This document shows positions 55,900-64,000 of a DNA stretch of 64,000 bases, in pieces. The number at the start of each line of letters is the position of its first letter. Position 1 is the first letter of the stretch. The notes beneath the pieces are model-generated. The model saw nothing but the letters and a program-made list of their open reading frames with translations. It was not told the origin of the DNA and searched no databases. Made by a program: the position numbers and the translations under genes. The DNA comes from Flammeovirga kamogawensis (GTDB taxonomy: Bacteria > Bacteroidota > Bacteroidia > Cytophagales > Flammeovirgaceae), in assembly GCF_018736065.1 (NCBI RefSeq), contig NZ_CP076130.1, forward strand, positions 10,001 to 74,000, read 5' to 3'.

Positions 55900-55928
55900 T
55901 ATTATCAATCAAATAAAACAATTCTAAT

Positions 55929-57257
55929 ATGAAAAATTTATTCATCACTATATGCTTATTAATGGGAATTTCATCTTCCTCAATTGGTCAAGAAAATTAT
56001 AAAATAGCAATTACAAATATACATTATTGGACGGCAGGAATGGAGCATTCTTCTCAGGAGACTACTACTATTATTATAGAAAACAACTTAATTAAGGCAA
56101 TAGGAGCAGAGATTAAAATTGACTCTTCTTATACTATTATTGATGGAAAGGAACATTATTTAATACCAGGTTTAATTGATACACATATTCATTTAATGGA
56201 TTCTGAAGGGCCTGCCGAAATGAAAGAAACAGAATTCTCTTATTTAAGTATTTTAGGAACCAAAAATGCCAATCGTGTTTTAATGAATGGAGTAACCACA
56301 GTTAGAGATGCTGCCGGACCTACATTTGGTTTAAAAAAAGCGATTGACGAGGAAATGACTGCAGGACCAAGAATTTACCCATCAGGAGCCGCTCTTACTC
56401 AGTCTGGTGGGCATGGCGACTTTAGAACATTATGTAATCATTCTCAAATAAAAGGTGGCTATATTGATGAAACGGAAAGTATGGGATTGGCTTTTATTGC
56501 TGATGGAAAAACTGAAATGTTAAAAGGTGCTAGAGAACAATTACGAAAAGGGGCAACTCAGGTAAAAGTTTTGGTAAGCGGGTCTATTAGTGGAAAACAT
56601 GACCCTATTGATGTAGTTGAATTTACTGAAGAAGAAGTGAATGAAGCTGTAAAGGCTGCTGAAAATTGGGGTACTTACGTGATGGTACATGCTTATAATG
56701 ATAAAAGTATTCAGATGGCACTAAATGCAGGGGTAAAATCTATTGAACATGCCACTTTAATCTCTGAAACAACTGCCAAAATGATAAAAGAAAAAGGAGC
56801 TGTTCTTTCTACTCAAACGTATGTTTTTAGTGTTGATTTGCCCTATTTTACAGCGGAACAAAAGCAGAAAAGAAAAGAAGCAGAAGAAGGTTTAAATACA
56901 CTTTTTTCTTTATCTAAAAAATATGACTTATTAGTGACACATAGTACAGATATTTACGGAGATCCTAACCAATTTAAAAATGCTCCAAAAGAGTTTACAC
57001 TCAGACAAAAATGGTTTTCTAATGTGGAAATTTTAGAACAAGCAACTATTAACGCTGCTCAGGTTTTGGAAATGTCTGGAGAAAGGAATCCCTATAAAGA
57101 GGGAAAGCTAGGTGTAATAAAAGAGGGGGCTTATGCTGATCTGATTATAATAAATCAAGATCCTACCGAAGATACAAAGGTACTTTCTAATCCTGATAAA
57201 AATATCAATTTTATAATGAAGAATGGAAAGGTCTTTAAAAATACACTAGACAAATAA
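55929..57257 (+). CDS. Secreted amidohydrolase-superfamily enzyme
   Basis: The 442-residue protein has a signal peptide (about 1-20) and the metal-dependent amidohydrolase plan: DTHIHLMD (HxH, about residues 84-90), a predicted Lys ligand in QVKVLVSGSISG, His residues in MVHAYNDKSIQ and SIEHATLISE, and the Asp in VTHSTDIYGDP. The end GVIKEGAYADLIIINQDP is typical of imidazolonepropionase- and prolidase-like members. The substrate may be a peptide or a cyclic amide; the sequence does not fix it. It is flanked by AraC regulator genes on both sides and read away from the first. Confidence 0.85.
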   Translation: MKNLFITICLLMGISSSSIGQENYKIAITNIHYWTAGMEHSSQETTTIIIENNLIKAIGAEIKIDSSYTIIDGKEHYLIPGLIDTHIHLMDSEGPAEMKETEFSYLSILGTKNANRVLMNGVTTVRDAAGPTFGLKKAIDEEMTAGPRIYPSGAALTQSGGHGDFRTLCNHSQIKGGYIDETESMGLAFIADGKTEMLKGAREQLRKGATQVKVLVSGSISGKHDPIDVVEFTEEEVNEAVKAAENWGTYVMVHAYNDKSIQMALNAGVKSIEHATLISETTAKMIKEKGAVLSTQTYVFSVDLPYFTAEQKQKRKEAEEGLNTLFSLSKKYDLLVTHSTDIYGDPNQFKNAPKEFTLRQKWFSNVEILEQATINAAQVLEMSGERNPYKEGKLGVIKEGAYADLIIINQDPTEDTKVLSNPDKNINFIMKNGKVFKNTLDK

Positions 57258-57295
57258 TAAAGTATCAAGCTCAGTAATACACCTTACTGGGCTTG

Positions 57296-58282
57296 TTATA
57301 GTTCCATATTTTTAAGTACATCAGTTGGTGATATACCGTATGTTTTAGTGAAATTTTTTGAGAAATGTTGTACACTACTGTATCCAAAATCAAAGGCTAC
57401 TTCTGTAATAGAAAACTTTTTAGTAACAATTGCTTCATACGCTTTTTGAATTCGTAAAGAGGTGTAGTAGTTATAAATTGTTTTCCCAAAAGTACTCTGA
57501 AAAATTGTCTGTAATAAGTTCTGATGAATTCCATATTTATAAACAAATTCCTGGACATTCGGTTTTGTTTCTAATTGTGCCTCAATTTTAGATTTTATAT
57601 CAAAAACAACTTTTAATTGATAGGCAGTAAGGTTATCTGAAGGGTTTTCTACAATGTCAATTTCAGAGAGATAATTGGTAAAGAGAAGAAATAATTCTTT
57701 TGTTTTCAACCTTAAAAAATACTCTTTACGGACATTAGAATAAGAGAAAACTTGCTGAAGTGTTTGTACCCATAACGACAACTCTTGCGTTCTATTAATA
57801 AAGTAATAGTAGTTTTCTTTCTGTATTAAAAAGTCTCTTACAGCCTCATTTTCTACCCATTGCAATCCCGAAATATCATAAAAAAATTGTACCGGACGAA
57901 ACGTTTTTCCTTTTGTTAAATTGATGGACAAGTGAATACCATTTGTAGTATTAACAATACCATGATAGTGAATTGGTAAATTGACATCGTCTTCAATAAA
58001 ACGAATAGCAATCCCTTCATTAAATAAAGAAGTATGATGGGTGAAAAATGATTGGGAGTTGAATGTTAAATCAAATTCTAACTGATTTATTAAAATATCT
58101 AGATGAAAAAACACCGCTTTTCCATGTCCTTTAAAACCCTCTAAAATAAAGATATTCCCTTTAGCAATTTTAGAGTTAACCTCCATAATTGTTGGGTGTA
58201 CCCATTCTCCTTGAAATAGCTTTTCAATAAATACTTTATACTCGTCGAATGTTGCAATTTTCATTTTACTAAAGTAATTCAC
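57296..58282 (-). CDS. AraC-family transcription regulator
   Basis: The 328-residue protein ends in an AraC domain (about 235-325, with VQEFVYKYGIHQNLLQTIFQSTFG and AFDFGYSSVQHFSKNFTKTYGISPTDV). The start could also be Met7. Its N-terminal part has no recognised fold. It converges on the amidohydrolase gene with only 38 bases between the stops. Confidence 0.87.
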   Translation of the reverse strand: MNYFSKMKIATFDEYKVFIEKLFQGEWVHPTIMEVNSKIAKGNIFILEGFKGHGKAVFFHLDILINQLEFDLTFNSQSFFTHHTSLFNEGIAIRFIEDDVNLPIHYHGIVNTTNGIHLSINLTKGKTFRPVQFFYDISGLQWVENEAVRDFLIQKENYYYFINRTQELSLWVQTLQQVFSYSNVRKEYFLRLKTKELFLLFTNYLSEIDIVENPSDNLTAYQLKVVFDIKSKIEAQLETKPNVQEFVYKYGIHQNLLQTIFQSTFGKTIYNYYTSLRIQKAYEAIVTKKFSITEVAFDFGYSSVQHFSKNFTKTYGISPTDVLKNMEL

Positions 58283-58357
58283 TTGTGTATATTCTAAATT
58301 TAGTTTAAACTATCGGAACATCCCAAATTTCGATAAACAAGTAAATTTTCGTAAATT

Positions 58358-58483
58358 ATGATTATGGAACAGAATAAAACAAGAATGTATCGTTCAAAAA
58401 CAGAAGCGGTTTTAGCGTTTTCTTTAGAAATAATTACAATTGCTTCTCTTCTTACAGGAATGCTAGTATTTGCCTTTAATTAA
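58358..58483 (+). CDS. Small single-span membrane peptide, 41 residues
   Basis: ATG at 58358 opens 41 codons ending at TAA 58481-58483, three bases before the convergent hydrolase stop. The peptide is MIMEQNKTRMYRSKTEAV, then one hydrophobic helix (LAFSLEIITIASLLTGMLVFAF). It lies in the upstream region of the AraC gene and reads away from it. No family was recognised. The charge layout (basic before the helix) fits an inserted membrane peptide. Confidence 0.5.
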   Translation: MIMEQNKTRMYRSKTEAVLAFSLEIITIASLLTGMLVFAFN

Positions 58484-58486
58484 ACC

Positions 58487-59248
58487 CTATTCAAGGTAGA
58501 TAGTTACCCATTGGGCAATCATTTTTCCAACGTAATTAGAGTATTTACTATCTGTTAGTAAATGGTCTGCACCATCTAGTGAGATAAAACTTTTTGGATG
58601 GTGAGCATAGCCATAAATTTCTGCTGCATTCTTAATGTCAACAGTAGTATCTTGTGGTGAATGAAGAATGATAATTGGCTTTCTCAAAGTATCCATTAAC
58701 TCCTTCATATTTGTATTAGAAATATCTTCTATAAATTGTTTAGAAATAGTAAACCCTCTCCCTCCTAATTGTACCAATGCTTTACCTTTTTCGAGTATTT
58801 CATCAATACTATGTTGGAAAAGATGTTGTACGTGATGTGGTGATGAAGGAGCTCCAACTGTTGCAATAGCTTTAATAGAAGCAATTTGTTTTCCTGCATA
58901 AATAGCTGCAGCACCTCCTAAAGAATGACCAATCATTAATTTAGGCGCATGGTATTCTTCCGCTAAATAAGAGGCTACATCAATTAAATCTTGCACATTA
59001 GAAGAAAAATCAGTTTCACTAAAATCCCCTCCACTTTGACCTAACCCTGTAAAATCGAAACGTAATACAGCAATTCCCATTGAGTTTAATGCTTTTGCAA
59101 TGTTTGTGACAGCATTTAGATTTTTACTACACGTAAAACAGTGTGCAAAAATTGCATATGTGGTGGTTTCTCTATTTTCTGGTAATTCTAATTTAGAAGA
59201 CAAAGTAATACCACTACTATTTTTAATTTTTAGATTGATGGATTTCAT
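58487..59248 (-). CDS. Alpha/beta hydrolase of the type fused to OsmC in other species
   Basis: The 253-residue protein has the serine nucleophile elbow GHSLGG, an oxyanion region FAHCFTCSKN, an Asp in ILHSPQDTTVDI and His in SLDGADHLL. It looks like the N-terminal half of the bifunctional alpha/beta hydrolase-OsmC proteins, here without the OsmC part. The ohr gene 7 kb away is a separate OsmC protein. It is probably a cytosolic esterase-like enzyme; the substrate is unknown. Confidence 0.82.
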   Translation of the reverse strand: MKSINLKIKNSSGITLSSKLELPENRETTTYAIFAHCFTCSKNLNAVTNIAKALNSMGIAVLRFDFTGLGQSGGDFSETDFSSNVQDLIDVASYLAEEYHAPKLMIGHSLGGAAAIYAGKQIASIKAIATVGAPSSPHHVQHLFQHSIDEILEKGKALVQLGGRGFTISKQFIEDISNTNMKELMDTLRKPIIILHSPQDTTVDIKNAAEIYGYAHHPKSFISLDGADHLLTDSKYSNYVGKMIAQWVTIYLE

Positions 59249-59583
59249 TTATATAATTATAATGTGTGCTCTACTTCAATGCTATGATTTTGATAATCAG
59301 ATCTACAACATCTTAATTTACAGTAAATATTTAAGAAGAATAAATCAGAAAATGGAATGCTTTTTATAAATATAAATAATCATTCCTTTTCTATTAAAAA
59401 TGCATTCAAACAATGAGTTTAAGATAGGCTTTTATAGACAGTTTATTCATAGGGAGGAAGGAATTGCATGGTAAGCAGTTTTTATCAGAATACAATTAAT
59501 ATTTTTGTACTCGTTAAATTTAAATGTACTTTTATTATTGCAAACAATTAACTAATTCAATAGAAAAAATTCTAAACTTACTT
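59249..59583. other. Divergent spacer between hydrolase and secreted protein genes
   Basis: The 335 bases hold the promoters of both genes. TATTTTTG at 59500-59507 fits the TAnnTTTG element for the rightward gene. No RNA or short gene was recognised. Confidence 0.4.
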
Positions 59584-61254
59584 ATGAAACAAATATTCAC
59601 TTCAATCTTATTATGTATACTTTTTGTTACGGCCAATGCACAAACATATCATCCAACTTTTAATGTAGGAGAAAAGGAAGGTAAAGGAGTTGCTGAAACT
59701 GATATTGGTGTAATTGGTAAAACGGACACTGAAATCATTCATCTTACCGCAAAAGGTAAAGGAGTAGCAATGGGTATCGACCCTTTTGGTTTTATTAATC
59801 CAGTTGGTATAAAAACCAAAGTAGAATTAAATATTCACCTCTATGATTATGCTCTTACTTTAAAAAAAGAATTACCATTAGGTGATATTAAAATTGCAGG
59901 TTTAAATAATCCTCCAGAGAAAAACTTTGAATTTACTTACCAAGATAAAAAGAAAAATATCTGGATTATTTATTCAACTAATTCCAAAGGAGCAAACCAT
60001 CTGTATAGAACAAAATTAAATGAATCAAGAACTGGGTTTGAAAAACCAATTTTGATTTCTAGACAACAAATTGGAGCAGATAAGATTAATAAACAATCTT
60101 CATATAGTATTGAACTTTCAGAAAGTAAAGATTTGATGTGTATTTATTCCTTTTCTTCAAATAAAAAAGGAAAGTCTACCTCTACATATGTCGAAGTGTT
60201 GGATGCAGATTTTAATAGAAAATGGATAATGTATTCAAAAGTACCACAATACGAAAAGAATAATTTTACCAATAAACTAGATAATACATATTCAAAATTA
60301 TTGAATGGAAAAAATAAGAACACGTTACTTTCAGAAATGGGTGTTTTTCATTATTTCAACAGCGTTACCGATAAGAAAAATAATAATATTACGCATATAT
60401 TATATTCTTTTTCTGAAGGGAAAAGAAATGCTATTATTAAACCAATCACAAATGATAAAATAAAAAAGAAGGGTTTACACTTAGTAGATTATAATAAACA
60501 ACTTTGCTTAATAGGTTTGTACTCTAATAAAGAAGAAAAAGAGTTTGTTATTGAGGGATTATTTATAGAAATAATGGATCCTGTTTTGTTAAAAACTACA
60601 TCTGAGAAGATGATTAAATTTACAAATAATCAAAAGAAGGATTTCTTAATATCAAATTATTTTCCAGAAACATCTTTTCAGCTCAATAAGTTTATATCCA
60701 AAGACAATAAGGTTGCTAAAAAACTAGAGAAGAAATCAAAAATTGAAATTGAAAATGATTTTATAGCCCACAACGTATTTATAAACAATAACCAGTCTTT
60801 TACTTTTGTTGTAGAAAGTTTTAAGGAATCTTCAATAATATCTTCAACTACTACTGGTGGGGTTGGATCTTCAAGGTTTTTGAACTATTATGAAGATTTA
60901 TGTTTTATAAATTTCACGAAAGAAGGAACCATAAATTGGGTGAGTAATTTTCATAAATATCAAAAAATAGACGATAATACTTTTTTTTCTAGAGGGTTAT
61001 TTTTAGAACAAAAAGAAGATCAATTACTATTTATGTATCCTAATTTAAATGTAGATCAAATTCAGTATGGAGAAGTGTCTTTAGATGGAAAAATTAAGGC
61101 AAAAGATATTTACACTCTAAAAAATAAGCGAATTGAGGGGTATTGGTTTGATCCAGGTTCTTTCGAACTTCTAACCGATCGTCAGTTTTTGGGAAATAGT
61201 ATTAGGTCATTTAAAAAGCGAATGATAATGATGGATTTGAAGACCGTAAATTAA
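59584..61254 (+). CDS. Secreted protein of unknown function
   Basis: A longer frame starts at 59524, but ATG 59584 begins a good signal peptide (MKQIFTSILLC, ending TANAQ), so it is chosen and gives 556 residues. The mature protein is beta-rich, with recurrent segments such as LKKELPLGDIKIAGLNN, IWIIYSTNSKG and DLMCIYSFSSNKKG that suggest propeller-like blades. No family was recognised. It is followed by a terminator and then the M61 peptidase gene in the same direction. Confidence 0.65.
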   Translation: MKQIFTSILLCILFVTANAQTYHPTFNVGEKEGKGVAETDIGVIGKTDTEIIHLTAKGKGVAMGIDPFGFINPVGIKTKVELNIHLYDYALTLKKELPLGDIKIAGLNNPPEKNFEFTYQDKKKNIWIIYSTNSKGANHLYRTKLNESRTGFEKPILISRQQIGADKINKQSSYSIELSESKDLMCIYSFSSNKKGKSTSTYVEVLDADFNRKWIMYSKVPQYEKNNFTNKLDNTYSKLLNGKNKNTLLSEMGVFHYFNSVTDKKNNNITHILYSFSEGKRNAIIKPITNDKIKKKGLHLVDYNKQLCLIGLYSNKEEKEFVIEGLFIEIMDPVLLKTTSEKMIKFTNNQKKDFLISNYFPETSFQLNKFISKDNKVAKKLEKKSKIEIENDFIAHNVFINNNQSFTFVVESFKESSIISSTTTGGVGSSRFLNYYEDLCFINFTKEGTINWVSNFHKYQKIDDNTFFSRGLFLEQKEDQLLFMYPNLNVDQIQYGEVSLDGKIKAKDIYTLKNKRIEGYWFDPGSFELLTDRQFLGNSIRSFKKRMIMMDLKTVN

Positions 61255-61281
61255 ATTTTTCAGTAAAAAGAAGTTCTATTA

Positions 61282-61319
61282 TAAGAGGGTCCATTTTAAA
61301 TGGTCTCTCTTATTTTTTT
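61282..61319 (+). terminator. Intrinsic terminator after the secreted protein gene
   Basis: TAAGAGGGTCCATTT pairs with AAATGGTCTCTCTTA, with one wobble and one mismatch inside, followed by a T run. Confidence 0.7.
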
Positions 61320-61475
61320 GATATTGGATTTTAGGTGAACTAAAAATGGTAAAAACTTTGAACCATTATTTTTGATAATTCAGAATTAACTAAATAGAAA
61401 AGAGTTATTACTTTTCATTAATTGAGAAACTTGTTTTAAGTTAGCAACAAAACTAATTAGAAGCTTAAAACTATT

Positions 61476-63329
61476 ATGAAAAAATTAATTTTGACGATAG
61501 GCATTTGTATCATTACGCCTTTTATTTTTGCTCAAAACCCAAAAGAAACTGTTGTAGAAATTGATCTAAAAACGATTCATGATCAAGAATTAGACGTAAC
61601 TGTTTTTACTCCTAAAGGCCAAAAAAAACTTGAATTTGTTATTCCTGTTATCGTGCCAGGTACATATATGGTTTTAGATCATATAGAATATTTTAAAAAA
61701 CTTAAAGCATATGATATCAATGGAGAGTTAGCCAAGGTGAAGAAAAAAAAGAATGTCTTTTTTATAGAAGGTAAGGACGAAATTTCTCGATTGGAGTATG
61801 CTGTAATTGATTGTAAGTCAAAAAAAGGTTTGGTAGGTAAACCGACAGAGGTAGAAGGGACTGTCTTTACAGAGAATAGTGCATTGATAAATTTTAATAT
61901 GCTGAATGGATATTTTGAGGGTTTTGAAAAAGAACCTTTTAAAGTAATTGTTCATAAGCCTATTGGTTATTATGGTGCAACTTCTATGACTAAACTAAAT
62001 GAGGAGGAGCAAAAAGATGTTCTTTATGCTGATAATTATTTTGGTCTAATTGATCAACCAGTACTCTATGCTCAGCCAGATACTACTTCTTTTGTTGTTA
62101 ATGGACAGAAATTTATTGTTGCAGTTCATAATGAAGATACAACACAAGTTGCTACGGCTGTTGCAAAAACATTGAAAAATGTAATGACAGACATTGATGA
62201 TTATTCTGGTCTAACATCAAAAGAGGATTATTACTTCTTAATGTACAGAATAAATCCAGATCGAATGAAAGGGTTATTTAAGTATTTTGGAACAGGAATG
62301 GCATTAGAACACCATAATTCATCTGTATATTTTGATACAAATTATGTAAGCGATAGTACTTATGTAGGATATACTCACATTGCAGCACATGAATACTATC
62401 ATACAATTACTCCATTGAGTTTACATAGTGAAGAAATTCATGATTTTCACTACAGAAACCCAAAGATGTCTCAGCATACTTGGATGTATGAGGGCTTTAC
62501 AGACTACTTCGCAAACAGGAGTGAAACACAAACTTTTGACGATCAGAATTATTTTGTAAATCAATTTGCATTTAGTATTGAAACATCAAAAAAGAGAAAT
62601 AAGCAAAGTATGACAGAAAGTAGTCGTGATATTATTAGAGATAAAAATGCATTAAGCTTTATTTCTAAGGTGATGGATCTAATGGCTTTTTATGAGAAAG
62701 GAGCTTTAATTGCTTTTTGTTTAGACCTAGAAATTATGGAGAGATCTAATGGTGAGAGAAGATTAATAGATGCAGTGTTAGAAATGAAAGAAGAGTATAA
62801 AGGGAAGTATTTTGAAGATGATAAACTTAGGGAAATTATGACGAAATATACCTACCCTGAATTTGGTGAGTTTTATGATAAATATATACAAGGGACAGCT
62901 ACTCCCGATATGGATGCTTATTGTGATAAACTAGGATGGGAGTATATAAAAAAAGGAAAAAAACAGCCAACTTATGGTACTATCATAACAAAAAAGAATA
63001 AAAATGAAGAATATAAAATTTCATACACCAAAAAAAATACATTAGGGTTAAAAAAAGGGGATATAGTACTCTCAATAAATGGTGGTGATCCTAAAGTGTT
63101 TTATGAAAATAGACGTGAATATTATAAAAAGAAGATATCTCCTAGTTTAGATGAAATACTAACAATAGAGGTAAAAAGAGGAGAGAAGTTGATTACATTA
63201 TCTGGTTCTCCAAAAATGAAAAAAACAGAGTTTCCAAAAATAAAAATTTATGAAGAAGTGACTCCTGAACAACAAAAAACAAGAGAATATTTCTTTCATG
63301 AAAAAGAGATAGTTGATGTAAAATTATAG
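61476..63329 (+). CDS. M61-family metallopeptidase with PDZ domain
   Basis: The 617-residue protein has a signal peptide (about 1-20), the M61 N-terminal domain (about 25-190) and a gluzincin core with H305-E-Y-Y-H309 and the third zinc ligand E339 in WMYEGFTDYFANR. A C-terminal PDZ-like domain (about 515-590, LGLKKGDIVLSINGGDP) follows. M61 peptidases of the glycyl-aminopeptidase type cleave small N-terminal residues in the periplasm. The length is normal for the family. A terminator follows at 63336. Confidence 0.92.
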   Translation: MKKLILTIGICIITPFIFAQNPKETVVEIDLKTIHDQELDVTVFTPKGQKKLEFVIPVIVPGTYMVLDHIEYFKKLKAYDINGELAKVKKKKNVFFIEGKDEISRLEYAVIDCKSKKGLVGKPTEVEGTVFTENSALINFNMLNGYFEGFEKEPFKVIVHKPIGYYGATSMTKLNEEEQKDVLYADNYFGLIDQPVLYAQPDTTSFVVNGQKFIVAVHNEDTTQVATAVAKTLKNVMTDIDDYSGLTSKEDYYFLMYRINPDRMKGLFKYFGTGMALEHHNSSVYFDTNYVSDSTYVGYTHIAAHEYYHTITPLSLHSEEIHDFHYRNPKMSQHTWMYEGFTDYFANRSETQTFDDQNYFVNQFAFSIETSKKRNKQSMTESSRDIIRDKNALSFISKVMDLMAFYEKGALIAFCLDLEIMERSNGERRLIDAVLEMKEEYKGKYFEDDKLREIMTKYTYPEFGEFYDKYIQGTATPDMDAYCDKLGWEYIKKGKKQPTYGTIITKKNKNEEYKISYTKKNTLGLKKGDIVLSINGGDPKVFYENRREYYKKKISPSLDEILTIEVKRGEKLITLSGSPKMKKTEFPKIKIYEEVTPEQQKTREYFFHEKEIVDVKL

Positions 63330-63335
63330 CAAAGT

Positions 63336-63370
63336 AAAGCCCAAGTAAAAATTATAACTTGGGCTTTTTT
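63336..63370 (+). terminator. Intrinsic terminator after the M61 gene
   Basis: AAAGCCCAAGT (63336-63346) pairs with ACTTGGGCTTT (63357-63367) and runs into a T tract. Confidence 0.88.
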
Positions 63371-63595
63371 AAAACTATTTTATTGATAATTTATGTAAAA
63401 AGGACCACCTAATCCCTAATTCTAGTAAAGTGGAAATGTTTATTTTCTATTAAGAACAGCTCCCTCACTTACACTTTTAGCTTTTTTATAATTTAAATAA
63501 ATTATAAGTGATTTCTACAGCTATTCTAAATACAATAACTTACTTACAGATACATCGATTGTATATACAAACACATCTTTACACCGCTTATCATG

Positions 63596-63603
63596 TACTT
63601 TTG
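63596..63603 (+). promoter_or_regulatory. Candidate -7 element for the partial sulfatase
   Basis: TACTTTTG fits TAnnTTTG, 13 bases before the start codon, so the leader would be very short. The context resembles the element before susC. Confidence 0.35.
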
Positions 63604-63616
63604 AGTATTAATTGAG

Positions 63617-64000
63617 ATGAATATGATGATGAAGCACTATTTAACTATTACATTATTTTTTGGCTTATTATTCTCGCTTACATTAAAAGCACAAGACAAG
63701 CCCAATATAGTTTTGCTATTTGTAGATGATTATGGATGGTCGGATCTAAACTATAGAAACAAGACCTTTACAACTCCAAACATTGATCAGCTAAAGAAGG
63801 AAAGTTTAGAATTTACAAGGGCTTATATTCCTACGCCTACATGTAGTCCGAGTAGGGCATCTATTCTAACTGGAAAAGAAGCGGCAAGACTACAAATGCC
63901 TAGACATATTAAAGATGAATTTCCTGATGGTTCTAATACAAAAGAGTTTGGAATTTGGTCTAAAGATCCAGCTAAAAGAGGTTCACGAAATTGGTTGCCT
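63617..64000 (+). CDS. Type I sulfatase, N-terminal part (cut by window end)
   Basis: ATG at 63617 opens a frame that runs to the last base. The visible 128 residues comprise a signal peptide (ending LKAQ), the metal-site segment IVLLFVDDYGWSDLNY and the signature C76-S-P-S-R in TPTCSPSRASILTGKEAA. The DDYGWSDL motif marks the arylsulfatase A-like group, distinct from the three sulfatases at 29927-34836. It may begin a further part of the galactan degradation locus to the right. Confidence 0.9.
   Translation, partial: MNMMMKHYLTITLFFGLLFSLTLKAQDKPNIVLLFVDDYGWSDLNYRNKTFTTPNIDQLKKESLEFTRAYIPTPTCSPSRASILTGKEAARLQMPRHIKDEFPDGSNTKEFGIWSKDPAKRGSRNWLP

Overview
This is an AT-rich window from a marine member of the Bacteroidota. 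Supporting signs are SusC/SusD pairs, many type I sulfatases, secreted proteins with short signal peptides ending in Ala-Gln, DUF5916-type and Omp85-type outer-membrane proteins, TAnnTTTG-like promoter elements and few Shine-Dalgarno sequences. The gene set resembles Flammeovirga-like Cytophagales, but that assignment is an inference from gene content only.

Region 1 (1-12965) holds an arsenic-resistance set: the end of arsC, acr3 and a tandem two-domain arsA. It also holds a metallophosphoesterase, a DUF5916 outer-membrane protein, several secreted or lipid-anchored proteins of unknown role, four short genes of 31-57 codons, and a reverse-strand group of a haloalkane-dehalogenase-like hydrolase, a small membrane protein, an AraC regulator and an Omp85-like protein.

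Region 2 (13007-19145) is a replication and partition module. A Rep_3-type initiator is read leftward from about 1.8 kb of non-coding DNA packed with iteron-like repeats and two 201-bp direct repeats. On the other side lie overlapping parA-parB genes, a small membrane protein and two matched 21-bp palindromes. This is the origin of a plasmid or secondary chromosome (chromid); the window cannot show its size.

Region 3 (19146-29815) carries a solitary superfamily 1 helicase with a C-terminal Vsr/MTES_1575-like nuclease domain (a defence candidate), a 7TMR-DISM receptor with a SpoIIE phosphatase, a secreted TPR-CHAT protease-like protein and an unknown membrane-anchored protein.

Region 4 (29927-51543) is a polysaccharide utilization locus. 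It has three sulfatases, a small jelly-roll carbohydrate-binding protein, a 945-residue protein that fits the lambda-carrageenase family GH150, SusC, SusD, two related PKD-repeat surface lipoproteins and a GH110-like alpha-1,3-galactosidase. Together they suggest capture, cleavage, desulfation and exo-galactosidase trimming of a lambda-carrageenan-like galactan. A fourth sulfatase starts at 63617 and runs off the window.

Region 5 (51597-63370) carries an organic-peroxide response group (ohr, a DoxX-like gene, ohrR) with two palindromic operators, a second Omp85-like protein, two AraC regulators flanking a secreted amidohydrolase, a small membrane peptide, an alpha/beta hydrolase, an unknown secreted protein and an M61 peptidase. 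No rRNA, tRNA, CRISPR array or transposase was recognised. All family calls come from reading motifs by eye, without database searches.
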